From contig JAEYTU010000394.1 of the NCBI GenBank assembly GCA_023433825.1, positions 1-5,652 of the forward strand: a stretch of DNA of 5,652 bases, written 5' to 3'. The first letter of the stretch is position 1. Every line of letters begins with the position of its first letter. The notes under the pieces are model-generated. The model searched no databases and was not told the DNA's origin. It worked only from the letters and a program-made list of their open reading frames with translations. The position numbers and the translations under genes were made by a program. Below, in pieces: positions 1 through 5,652 of this stretch. Source of the DNA: Planctomycetota bacterium (GTDB lineage: Bacteria; Planctomycetota; UBA1135; UBA2386).

Positions 1-2
1 TC

Positions 3-1022
3 GAGGCCGTGCACGGTGCCAATCCGTACCTGACGCCGGCGGCCACGTTCGTCGGCGATCCGAGCCTCGCACTCGCCGACTGGACGTCGGTCGTCATGCT
101 GTACGGGCCGCTGACGGCGATCGTGCAGACGGCGTTCGCGTGGCTCGCCGGCGACGCGCTGTGGGTCGGGGTCTATCTGTTCAAGGCGCTCTACGGCGCG
201 TGCCATGTGCTGACGGCGTTGCTGGTGCGTGACGCGTTGCGGCGCCTCGCGCCGGCGGCGGCGACGCCGGTGTTCGTCGCGTGGTTGTGGAACCCGTTCT
301 TGCTGCTCGAGACGGCCGGGTCGGCGCACAACGACGCGCAGATGGCGTTGATGCTGGCGGCGTGCGTCGCGGCGTTGGCGCGGGATCGGATCGGGTGGGC
401 GACGTTCGCGTTCGGTGCGGCGGTGCTGACGAAGCACGGGTGCGCCGTGCTCGGGCCGTTGTTGCTCGCCTATGCGTGGTGGCGCGGTCGCGTCGCGGCG
501 TTCGCCGGGGGTGTCGTCGCGACGGCGGCGTTGGCGGCGCCGCTGGCGTTGCACTACTTCGCGACGCCCGGCGGGCTCGATTGGCTGGCGAAGCCGACGT
601 CGCACTCGGGGACGAGCGCGTTGCACCTGTTGACGGTGGTCGCCGGCGTGGATGCGGGGGCGGCGTTGCGCGTCGGGTATGGGGTGACGCTGGTCGTCCT
701 CGCATTCGCCGTGGCGCGCGTGCGCGGACTGGACGGCGTCGCGCGCGGTGGCGCGGTCGTGACGTGGACGCTGCTCGCAGTCGCGATGCCGCTGTACTCG
801 CCGTGGTACCACTTGTGGTGGCTGCCACTCGTCGGGCTCGCGCCGCTGCCGGCGACGCGCGCGGTGCTGCGCGTGCTCGCCGTCGCGGGGCCGGCGTCGT
901 ACCTCGTGTACCAGGCGACGGGCAGCTTCGGGCCGGCGCATCAGGTCTGGCAGTGGTCGCTGACGCTCGCGGTGCCGTTCGGGGTTTGGCTGGCGGTCGC
1001 TCGGCGGCGGGCGACGGGCTAG
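3..1022 (+). CDS. GT-C (GT87/MptB-like) polyprenol-phosphate-sugar-dependent mannosyltransferase, 5' truncated
   Basis: Probable integral-membrane glycosyltransferase of the GT-C fold, which moves a sugar (typically mannose) from a polyprenyl-phosphate donor to a glycan or lipid outside the membrane. Seen: the reading frame is open from the first complete codon, so the true start and first membrane span lie upstream. The GTG at base 9 is internal, inside the GANPYL loop typical of this class. Numbering from that GTG codon, YGPL is at residues 32-35, and the motif WNPFLLLETAGSAHND at 94-109 matches the NP...GHND signature of MptB/GT87-type mannosyltransferases. A late YSPWYHLWWLPL segment (around 264) is also characteristic. 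Most of the rest is long hydrophobic helices, ending in an RRRATG tail. The usual catalytic acidic residue of the first loop would lie off the window. Donor and acceptor cannot be told. The stress-protein gene follows 11 bp downstream and may be co-transcribed. Confidence 0.83.
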   Translation, partial: EAVHGANPYLTPAATFVGDPSLALADWTSVVMLYGPLTAIVQTAFAWLAGDALWVGVYLFKALYGACHVLTALLVRDALRRLAPAAATPVFVAWLWNPFLLLETAGSAHNDAQMALMLAACVAALARDRIGWATFAFGAAVLTKHGCAVLGPLLLAYAWWRGRVAAFAGGVVATAALAAPLALHYFATPGGLDWLAKPTSHSGTSALHLLTVVAGVDAGAALRVGYGVTLVVLAFAVARVRGLDGVARGGAVVTWTLLAVAMPLYSPWYHLWWLPLVGLAPLPATRAVLRVLAVAGPASYLVYQATGSFGPAHQVWQWSLTLAVPFGVWLAVARRRATG

Positions 1023-1026
1023 AAGG
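1023..1026 (+). promoter_or_regulatory. ribosome-binding site of the universal stress protein gene
   Basis: AAGG directly follows the TAG stop of the glycosyltransferase and lies 7 nt before the ATG at 1034. It supports that start and suggests the two genes are read from one transcript. Confidence 0.55.
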
Positions 1027-1033
1027 TGCGGCC

Positions 1034-1477
1034 ATGGCACAGCCGCACATCCTCGTCACGACCGACTTCTCTCCGGCTGCCGAACGCGCATTCGGCCCGG
1101 TCGCCGACATCGCGCGGCGCCTGGGTGGGAAGGTGACCGTGCTGCACATCGTTCACGATCTGCAGATCGTCCCGCTCGGCGCGCCGCTCGCGCCGCCGCA
1201 ATCGGCGCCGTCGGTCGACGCCGAGTTGCAGGCCGCGAAGGGGCGGATGGCGCAGGTCGTCGCGACGTTCCCGAAGGACATTCCGGTCACCGGCGAGGTG
1301 CGCAACGCGACCGACGTCGTCGACGCGATCGTCGACTACTGCACCAAGCACGGCGTCGACTGGCTCGCGATCTCGACGAACGGCCGCACGGGTCTGAGCC
1401 GCCTCGTGCTCGGGAGCGTCACCGAGGCGATCGTGCGGCATTCCCACGTGCCGGTGATCTGCTTCCCGCGGAAGTGA
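1034..1477 (+). CDS. Universal stress protein (UspA family), single domain
   Basis: A 147-residue soluble Usp-domain protein, the normal length for one domain. The family acts as ATP-binding or non-binding dimers in stress and energy-limitation responses; the partner here is unknown. Seen: the N-terminal strand HILVTTDFSPAA carries the conserved Asp (D11). KVTVLHIV forms the second strand. The C-terminal STNGRTGLSRLVLGSV (114-129) is followed by HSHVPVICF. The nucleotide loop normally reads G-2X-G-9X-G(S/T). Here G117 and G127-S128 are kept, but the first Gly is Ser114, so ATP binding is likely but not certain. The ATG is supported by AAGG 7 nt upstream. The gene follows the glycosyltransferase by 11 bp. 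Its last codons, AAG TGA, are part of a GAAGTGAAAC repeat half-site, so the repeat supplies the stop. It converges with the ADP-ribosylglycohydrolase gene. Confidence 0.93.
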   Translation: MAQPHILVTTDFSPAAERAFGPVADIARRLGGKVTVLHIVHDLQIVPLGAPLAPPQSAPSVDAELQAAKGRMAQVVATFPKDIPVTGEVRNATDVVDAIVDYCTKHGVDWLAISTNGRTGLSRLVLGSVTEAIVRHSHVPVICFPRK

Positions 1478-1480
1478 AAC
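1471..1480 (+). repeat. repeat half-site overlapping the usp stop codon
   Basis: GAAGTGAAAC matches the outer arm of the downstream palindromes and contains the TGA stop of the stress-protein gene. It lies 33 bp before the matching arm of copy A. The same half-site lies 35 bp before copy D (2553), so it seems to belong to a longer (about 70 bp) repeat unit: half-site, small GC stem-loop, palindrome. Confidence 0.7.
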
Positions 1481-1487
1481 GTGGTCT

Positions 1488-1502
1488 CCCGGGTTTGCCG
1501 GG
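1488..1502 (+). repeat. GC stem-loop leading into repeat copy A
   Basis: CCCGG-GTTTG-CCGGG forms a 5-bp stem with a 5-nt loop, just after the usp stop and just before the AAAGTGAAAC arm of copy A. The equivalent position before copy D holds CCCGC-TGT-GCGGG, a different sequence with the same fold. It could help end transcription of usp, but no T-run follows. Confidence 0.5.
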
Positions 1503-1503
1503 G

Positions 1504-1542
1504 AAAGTGAAACGTTCGTGCCTGGCACTTTCGTTTCACTTC
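1504..1542. repeat. Palindromic intergenic repeat, copy A
   Basis: The left arm AAGTGAAACG (1505-1514) and right arm CGTTTCACTT (1532-1541) flank the core GTGCCTGGCAC (1518-1528), centred exactly on T1523. The three bases between arm and core (TTC left, TTT right) do not pair within this copy, but they do pair with copy B. The repeat is non-coding, between convergent genes. It resembles REP-like elements in size and symmetry, though I do not recognise a named family. Confidence 0.9.
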
Positions 1543-1606
1543 CGACGGCGTTCCTTCGCCGTGTTCGTTCCGAAGTGAAACGAAGGTGCCTGGCACGAAC
1601 GTTTCA
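1508..1606. repeat. 99-nt compound inverted repeat made of copies A and B
   Basis: The 35-nt arms 1508-1542 and 1572-1606 are reverse complements at 33 of 35 positions by my count. The exceptions are a T-T mismatch at the two core centres (1523/1591) and a T-G wobble (1529/1585). A 29-nt spacer contains a further 6-bp hairpin. The pairing across A and B is more complete than that within either copy, so this is probably the natural unit: a large cruciform or RNA hairpin, comparable in organisation to paired REP (BIME-like) or MITE-like elements. Confidence 0.85.
1545..1562. repeat. stem-loop at the centre of the A-B compound palindrome
   Basis: ACGGCG-TTCCTT-CGCCGT is a perfect 6-bp stem with a 6-nt loop. 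It would cap the long A-B hairpin, with the seven-base GTTCGTT (1563-1569) bulged on one side. It lies between convergent genes, so it could contribute to two-way transcription termination, although there is no U-tract. Confidence 0.6.
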
Positions 1607-1608
1607 TC
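1572..1608. repeat. Palindromic intergenic repeat, copy B
   Basis: Arm AAGTGAAACG (1573-1582), core GTGCCTGGCAC (1586-1596) centred on T1591, and right arm CGTTTCA (1600-1606) with a degenerate outer end. The inner flanks AAG and GAA do not pair with each other. The right half is the exact reverse complement of the left half of copy A over 15 bases. Confidence 0.88.
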
Positions 1609-1609
1609 A

Positions 1610-1672
1610 ACGTGTTCAGGCGGTGTGCGCGGCAAAGTGAAACAAAGGTGCCAGGCACTTTCGTTTCACTTT
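1610..1672 (+). repeat. Direct repeat unit containing palindrome copy C (left flank of the ADP-ribosylglycohydrolase gene)
   Basis: This 63-bp unit aligns without gaps to 2564-2626, identical at 54 of 63 positions by my count, offset exactly 954 bp. It opens with ACGTGTTCA, passes a GC-rich stretch, then the palindrome 1634-1672 with arms AAAGTGAAAC and GTTTCACTTT and core GTGCCAGGCAC centred on A1653. Copy C is the only copy whose central base is A on this strand. The minus-strand ADP-ribosylglycohydrolase gene stops inside it: its TGA is the complement of 1666-1668. Confidence 0.88.
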
Positions 1673-2565
1673 CCACCGCGGTCCGCGAGCGCGGCAGCGA
1701 TCGCCTCGATCCGCTCGCGCTGCTCGATGGCGATCGACGGCAACTGAGCCGCGCCGTTCGCGGCGCCCCACATCGCACCGGCCATCGCGGCGATCGTGTC
1801 GACGTCGCCGCCGCAGCGGATCGCGAACGCGGCAAGCTCCTCGAACGATCGGTCGAGATGCCGGACGGCGATGTGCAACGCCGTCGCGACCGAGGTCTGC
1901 GCGGTCATGCCGTTGCCGAAGCGGGCGACCAACTCGGTCGGCGTGATCTCGGCGTCGCGGCGCGCGAGGTCGGCGAGATGCGCGAGCTGCACGCGCAGCT
2001 CGTCGGCCGTGCACGCTTCGGCGGCGACGGCGATCGCATCGACACCGCGCGCACCGGCGAGCAACGCGTGCGTCGCCACCGCGACGACGACGGCACCTTC
2101 GATGCCGAGGGCGTGACCGTGCGTCACTTCCGCAGACGCGCGGGCCAGCGGCGCCACTTCCGTCGGATCGGCGGCCGCCCACACCGCGACGACCGGCGAA
2201 CGCGTCGCCGCGCCGTTGCCGAACGACCCCGCGGCGCGAACGGCGCGCGACGCCGTCTGCCAACGTTCGCCGCGGCGAATGCGACGCAGCACGCGCGTCA
2301 TCCCCGGTCCGTATCCGCGACTCCAGCGATGGCTCGCCGCGAGCCGCCGCGCGAAGTCGTCAGCGTCGAGGCGGCCGTTCGCGAGCAGCGACTCGGCGAG
2401 ATCGATCGCCATCTGCGTGTCGTCGGTGAAGCGCGGCCGGCCATCGCGCGTGCGGCCGACGAGTCGCCACGTCAGTCGCTCGAGCAGGCCGCCTTCGTGC
2501 GGGGCGCCGAGCGCGTCGCCGAGCGCGAGCCCGAGGAGACAGCCAGACGCGCGAAGTGAAACCAC
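1666..2565 (-). CDS. ADP-ribosylglycohydrolase (DraG/ARH family)
   Basis: Probable Mg-dependent hydrolase that removes ADP-ribose from a protein, nucleic acid or small-molecule target in the cytoplasm. It has 299 residues from the preferred GTG, a usual family length. Seen: the opening helix GCLLGLALGDALGAPHEG (8-25), the first metal-binding motif TDDTQM (47-52), SFGNGAATR in mid-protein (the family more often has NGAAMR), and the second metal-binding motif GGDVDT (252-257), with WGAANG after it. Start choice: the GTG at 2565 has GGTGA 4 nt upstream and puts the conserved N-terminus at residue 8. A TTG at 2589 would add eight residues encoded entirely by the repeat. Start and stop codons both fall in repeat copies. 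No ADP-ribosyltransferase partner (DraT, DarT or similar) is in the window, so the substrate is unknown. It is transcribed with, or downstream of, the membrane-protein gene, from which it is separated by repeat D. Confidence 0.92.
   Translation of the reverse strand: MVSLRASGCLLGLALGDALGAPHEGGLLERLTWRLVGRTRDGRPRFTDDTQMAIDLAESLLANGRLDADDFARRLAASHRWSRGYGPGMTRVLRRIRRGERWQTASRAVRAAGSFGNGAATRSPVVAVWAAADPTEVAPLARASAEVTHGHALGIEGAVVVAVATHALLAGARGVDAIAVAAEACTADELRVQLAHLADLARRDAEITPTELVARFGNGMTAQTSVATALHIAVRHLDRSFEELAAFAIRCGGDVDTIAAMAGAMWGAANGAAQLPSIAIEQRERIEAIAAALADRGGK
2553..2562 (+). repeat. repeat half-site inside the 5' end of the ADP-ribosylglycohydrolase gene
   Basis: GAAGTGAAAC is the same half-site as at 1471. 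Read on the minus strand, it encodes the first residues after the GTG start (VVSL). It lies 35 bp before the arm of copy D. Confidence 0.65.
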
Positions 2566-2626
2566 GTGTTCACCCGCTGTGCGGGACAAAGTGAAACGAA
2601 AGTGCCTGGCACTTTCGTTTCAGTTT
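2564..2626 (+). repeat. Direct repeat unit containing palindrome copy D (right flank of the ADP-ribosylglycohydrolase gene)
   Basis: Partner of 1610-1672. The palindrome is the best of the four: 15-base arms 2592-2606 and 2608-2622 (TGAAACGAAAGTGCC and its complement) pair perfectly around T2607. After one mismatch, four more pairs follow (2587-2590 with 2624-2627). It ends about 20 bp from the stop of the membrane-protein gene, so it lies between two genes read in the same direction. Confidence 0.9.
2570..2574 (-). promoter_or_regulatory. ribosome-binding site of the ADP-ribosylglycohydrolase gene, partly inside a repeat stem-loop
   Basis: On the minus strand GGTGA lies 4 nt before the GTG start and can pair with the 16S rRNA tail (UCACC). 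Its two G residues are also the end of a 5-bp stem, CCCGC-aca-GCGGG (2573-2585), so the site is partly locked in a hairpin that belongs to the repeat. Confidence 0.4.
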
Positions 2627-2645
2627 GCGGAGCGGCACCAACGGC

Positions 2646-3200
2646 TCACCACAACCATGCGAACGTCGCACCCGTCACGAGCCCGTAGACCACACCGTCG
2701 AACACGAACTTCGCCGTCGTCGTCCACGACAGCCCCTTCCAGATCGAGTCGTTGACGCTCGAGAACGCGTGGCCGAGCACAGTCGCCGCGGCAGCGAAGC
2801 GGAAGACCTGCGCGCCGGTCGCCTCGGGCGGCAACGCCAGCCCGGTCAGGTACGCGACGAACACGCTGATCACGACGCACAGCACGAACCACTGCATCAA
2901 CGCCTTGCCCATCCCGATGTCGCCGCTCGGGCGAACGATCAGGCTCCCGATCGGGCCCCGGCGATACTTCGCGACCATCTCCGGCGACCCCATGTCCTTC
3001 ATCGAGGTCGGACACGGGAACATGAACTGCCCCGGCTGCACGCCCGCGCTGCGCATCGCATCGAGCACCGCGTCCTCGTTCGGCAACTTGCGGTAGTCGC
3101 CCTTGTGGATCTGCAGCACCATGTGGATCAGGGAGCTGACGACGAAGACGAACACCGCCGACAGCAGGATCGGCAGCACGAGCGAGGTGAGTGGGGTCAT
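2646..3200 (-). CDS. Conserved hypothetical membrane protein (PGQFMFP type)
   Basis: A 184-residue inner-membrane protein of unknown function. I recognise its general pattern as a recurrent hypothetical protein of environmental bacteria but know no assigned role. Seen: a hydrophobic segment at about 7-29, then a soluble stretch with HKGDYRKLPNEDAVLDAMR (32-50), PGQFMFPCPTSMKDM (56-70) and KYRRGPIGSLIVRP (78-91). Further hydrophobic segments lie at about 101-124, 130-148 and 165-184, the last ending in FAWLW. The conserved-looking SIWKGLSW (152-159) precedes the final span. The two Pro-flanked motifs and Cys63 look like a ligand or interaction loop, but this is a guess. The ATG overlaps the ACT gene's TGA as ATGA and has no convincing Shine-Dalgarno of its own, suggesting translational coupling. 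A longer in-frame extension upstream (to 3410) is rejected because it runs through the ACT gene. Confidence 0.85.
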   Translation of the reverse strand: MTPLTSLVLPILLSAVFVFVVSSLIHMVLQIHKGDYRKLPNEDAVLDAMRSAGVQPGQFMFPCPTSMKDMGSPEMVAKYRRGPIGSLIVRPSGDIGMGKALMQWFVLCVVISVFVAYLTGLALPPEATGAQVFRFAAAATVLGHAFSSVNDSIWKGLSWTTTAKFVFDGVVYGLVTGATFAWLW

Positions 3201-3631
3201 GGGCCCGGTGGTATAGCGACGTCCCCCCCGGCGACGCTCACGGCGAGTTTCCGCAGGCGCGCCAGCGCGTCCGGCCCGCGTTCGAACGGCACGAAGAAGT
3301 GGTCGTGCCGGACCCCGGCGACGACGTTGCACGCGATGCCGGCTTCGGCCAGCGCCGTCGCGACCGCCGCCGTCAGCCCCACCGCCGCGAGGTCGGACAC
3401 GACCGACCACGTGATCCGCGCCGCGACGAACGCGACCACGAACCCCGCCGCGCGCGCGTTCGCCTCCGGCAGCACGACCGTCGTCCCCTCCGCTTCGGCG
3501 ACGATCGCGAACGCGCCGACACCGCGCAGGTCCACGCCATCCGGCGCCGTCGCGAACGCGTAGGCCTCGTCGTGCAGCACCGGCGCGCCATCGCGGAGCA
3601 GCGTCGCCAGGTCGCGGGTTGGCGCTGTCAC
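3197..3631 (-). CDS. ACT-domain protein (COG3602-like, ACT_3/ACT_7 type)
   Basis: A 144-residue soluble protein, probably a small amino-acid-sensing or allosteric module with no catalytic domain. Seen: an N-terminal segment DLATLLRDGAPVLHDEAYAFAT (7-28), then a strand-rich half with GVGAFAIVAEAEGTTVVLPEANA. The C-terminal ACT half contains ITWSVVSDLAAVGLTAAVATALAEAGIACNVVAG (written here across two elements: strand and VGLTAAVATALAEAGI helix, then CNVVAGVRHDHFFVP). The pattern VGLTAA...LAEAGI...NVVAG.HDH.FVP is what I recall for the COG3602 family. The start is GTG, the only plausible initiator in the open frame after the leucine dehydrogenase stop. A GGTGA sits just 1 nt before it, which is too close for a good ribosome site. 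The gene follows leucine dehydrogenase by 43 bp and overlaps the next gene (ATGA). That context suggests, but does not prove, a branched-chain amino-acid ligand. Confidence 0.87.
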   Translation of the reverse strand: MTAPTRDLATLLRDGAPVLHDEAYAFATAPDGVDLRGVGAFAIVAEAEGTTVVLPEANARAAGFVVAFVAARITWSVVSDLAAVGLTAAVATALAEAGIACNVVAGVRHDHFFVPFERGPDALARLRKLAVSVAGGDVAIPPGP

Positions 3632-3674
3632 GTCACCGAACGCGCCACGACGACTCCGGCTCCGCGCGCCCGCC

Positions 3675-4745
<1,071 letters not shown>

Positions 4746-4785
4746 GCCGGGTTCGGGGGCGCTCCGCTGCTTTCGAGGGCGGCGG

Positions 4786-4815
4786 ACTATAGGGTTGGCC
4801 ATCACCGTCTGCCAT
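4786..4815 (-). promoter_or_regulatory. candidate sigma-70-like promoter for leucine dehydrogenase
   Basis: On the minus strand ATGGCA (complement of 4810-4815, 4/6 to TTGACA), an 18-nt gap, and TATAGT (complement of 4786-4791, 5/6 to TATAAT) lie in the 82-bp gap between divergent genes. This would give a leader of roughly 35 nt. The TATA is one of very few A/T-rich stretches here, so the match is notable. The opposite strand (TATAGG) gives a weaker candidate for the HlyD gene with no clear -35. Confidence 0.35.
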
Positions 4816-4827
4816 CGACCGGAACGC

Positions 4828-5652
4828 ATGACCCGCGAAGACACCGCACGCGCCCTGGAAGCCCTTCGCATCGAGCATCCGACCGGTCCGCCCCGCGGAC
4901 GATCGGCGCTGCGACGCTTTGCGATTCCCGTTCTGTTGCTGGTCGGCACGGCGACGCTGGTCGCGCTCTACGTCGTCTCGCGTCCGCCCGAAGTCGCGAC
5001 GGCCCGCTCGATCCGGACATCGGACTCGGTCGAGGCGCAACTGACGACGGCGAACGGCTACGTCCGCGCGCGCACGCGAGCATCGGTTGCCAGCGAAGTC
5101 CAAGGGCGCCTCGTGCAGGTCCTCGTCGACGAGGGCGATCGCGTGACCAAGGGGCAGTTGCTGGCCGAGGTCTGGCACGCCGAGGAAGACGCGCGGATCG
5201 CCGAGGCCGAGGCGAACGTCGCCAGCGCGCGCGCCGCGATCGCGACAGCGGCCGCCGAGACCGAGACGGCGCGTGCTGCGATCGCCGCAGCGACGGCGCT
5301 GCTCGACGAACGCAAGGCCGCCGTGCACGAAGCTGAGGCAGTGCTGCGCGAGCGTGGCCGCGCGTTCGAACGCGCCGACAAGCTGCTGCGCGAGGGGATC
5401 GTCAACGACGCGACGCTCGACGACGCCCGCCAGGCACGCGACGTCGCCGTCGCGCGGCGCGACATCGCGACGACGGCGCTCGCGACGGCCGAGAGCGCGT
5501 TGGCGCAGGCGCGCGCCGAACAGTTGGTCGCCGACGCACGGAAGGTCGAAGCGGAGGCGCGCGTGCCGGCGGCCGAGGCCGTGCTGCGCCAGGCGACGGC
5601 GCGCCGCGACAACGCGTTCATCCGTGCGCCGTTCGACGGAATGGTGCTGCGG
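4828..5652 (+). CDS. HlyD/MacA-family periplasmic adaptor (membrane fusion protein), 3' truncated
   Basis: Adaptor subunit of a tripartite efflux or secretion pump, linking an inner-membrane transporter (ABC or RND) to an outer-membrane channel. It implies a diderm envelope. Seen in the 275 residues present: a 30-residue Arg-rich cytoplasmic N-terminus, one membrane anchor at about 31-50 (FAIPVLLLVGTATLVALYVV), the first half of the lipoyl-like domain at about 77-115 (NGYVRARTRASVASEVQG, then VDEGDRVTKGQLLAEV), a long Ala/Glu/Arg-rich coiled-coil hairpin at about 118-260, and the returning lipoyl strand FIRAPFDGMVLR (264-275). The last codon ends exactly at the window edge, so the beta-barrel and C-terminal domains are outside. 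The ATG has GGAA only 3 nt upstream (weak). There is no lipobox, so it is anchored by a helix rather than lipid. The partner transporter probably lies downstream. The gene is divergent from leucine dehydrogenase. Confidence 0.92.
   Translation, partial: MTREDTARALEALRIEHPTGPPRGRSALRRFAIPVLLLVGTATLVALYVVSRPPEVATARSIRTSDSVEAQLTTANGYVRARTRASVASEVQGRLVQVLVDEGDRVTKGQLLAEVWHAEEDARIAEAEANVASARAAIATAAAETETARAAIAAATALLDERKAAVHEAEAVLRERGRAFERADKLLREGIVNDATLDDARQARDVAVARRDIATTALATAESALAQARAEQLVADARKVEAEARVPAAEAVLRQATARRDNAFIRAPFDGMVLR

Noticed and set aside
9..11. GTG at base 9 as the glycosyltransferase start
   Set aside because: The frame is open to the window edge, the codon lies inside the conserved GANPYL loop, and the expected first membrane span is missing, so the gene continues upstream.
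1488..1562. Classical intrinsic terminators for usp
   Set aside because: The hairpins are good, but no T-run follows on either strand. They may still affect termination, so they are listed only as repeats.
1504..1672. A short CRISPR array: three repeats of about 37 bp with centres 68 and 62 bp apart
   Set aside because: The repeats are full palindromes with variable arms, the A-B spacer itself forms a hairpin and sits inside a larger inverted repeat, a fourth copy stands alone 954 bp away, and there are no cas genes.
2587..2589. TTG start for the ADP-ribosylglycohydrolase
   Set aside because: It adds eight residues (MSRTAGEH) coming wholly from the repeat and not expected in the family. The GTG at 2565 has a GGTGA at good spacing.
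1504..2626. Integron-type attC sites bordering gene cassettes
   Set aside because: The arms read GTGAAAC and GTTTCAC and do not fit the RYYYAAC/GTTRRRY core boxes. There is no integrase, and neighbouring genes run in opposite directions.
4788..4793. TATAGG as a plus-strand -10 box for the HlyD gene
   Set aside because: Only four of six bases match and no -35-like hexamer lies at 16-18 bp. The minus-strand reading of the same bases is a better match.

Overview
The window is 5,652 bases of GC-rich bacterial chromosome with strong G/C preference at third codon positions and tightly packed genes. Nothing in it identifies a species. The gene set (GT-C glycosyltransferase, leucine dehydrogenase, a PGQFMFP-type membrane protein, an HlyD/MacA-type adaptor) and the palindromic GTGCCTGGCAC intergenic repeats would suit a large-genome Gram-negative such as a planctomycete, acidobacterium or myxobacterium. 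That is an impression, not a result.

Layout. Bases 3-1022 (+) hold the 3' part of a multi-membrane-span mannosyltransferase-like GT-C enzyme. It is followed after 11 bp by a complete universal stress protein gene (1034-1477, +). Bases 1471-1672 are a non-coding cluster of three palindromic repeats and two extra stem-loops, lying between convergent genes. Four genes then run on the minus strand (read right to left): leucine dehydrogenase (3675-4745), a COG3602-type ACT-domain protein (3197-3631), a small conserved membrane protein (2646-3200, overlapping the ACT gene by ATGA), and, beyond a fourth repeat copy, an ADP-ribosylglycohydrolase (1666-2565). An 82-bp divergent promoter region (4746-4827) separates leucine dehydrogenase from a plus-strand HlyD-family membrane fusion protein that is cut by the right edge (4828-5652).

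How the genes relate. The leucine dehydrogenase, ACT and membrane genes look like one transcription unit, plausibly linking branched-chain amino-acid catabolism to an amino-acid-sensing domain. The ADP-ribosylglycohydrolase is the odd one out. It sits between two direct copies of the repeat exactly 954 bp apart. Its stop codon lies in one copy, and its start codon and probable ribosome-binding site lie in the other. The stress-protein stop codon also lies in a repeat half-site.

The main unexplained structure is this repeat family. Copies A and B each form a hairpin with a 3x3 internal mismatch, but together they form one 35-bp near-perfect stem in which those mismatches disappear. The compound A-B palindrome therefore looks like the real unit. 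No transposase, integrase or Cas gene lies in the window to explain it.
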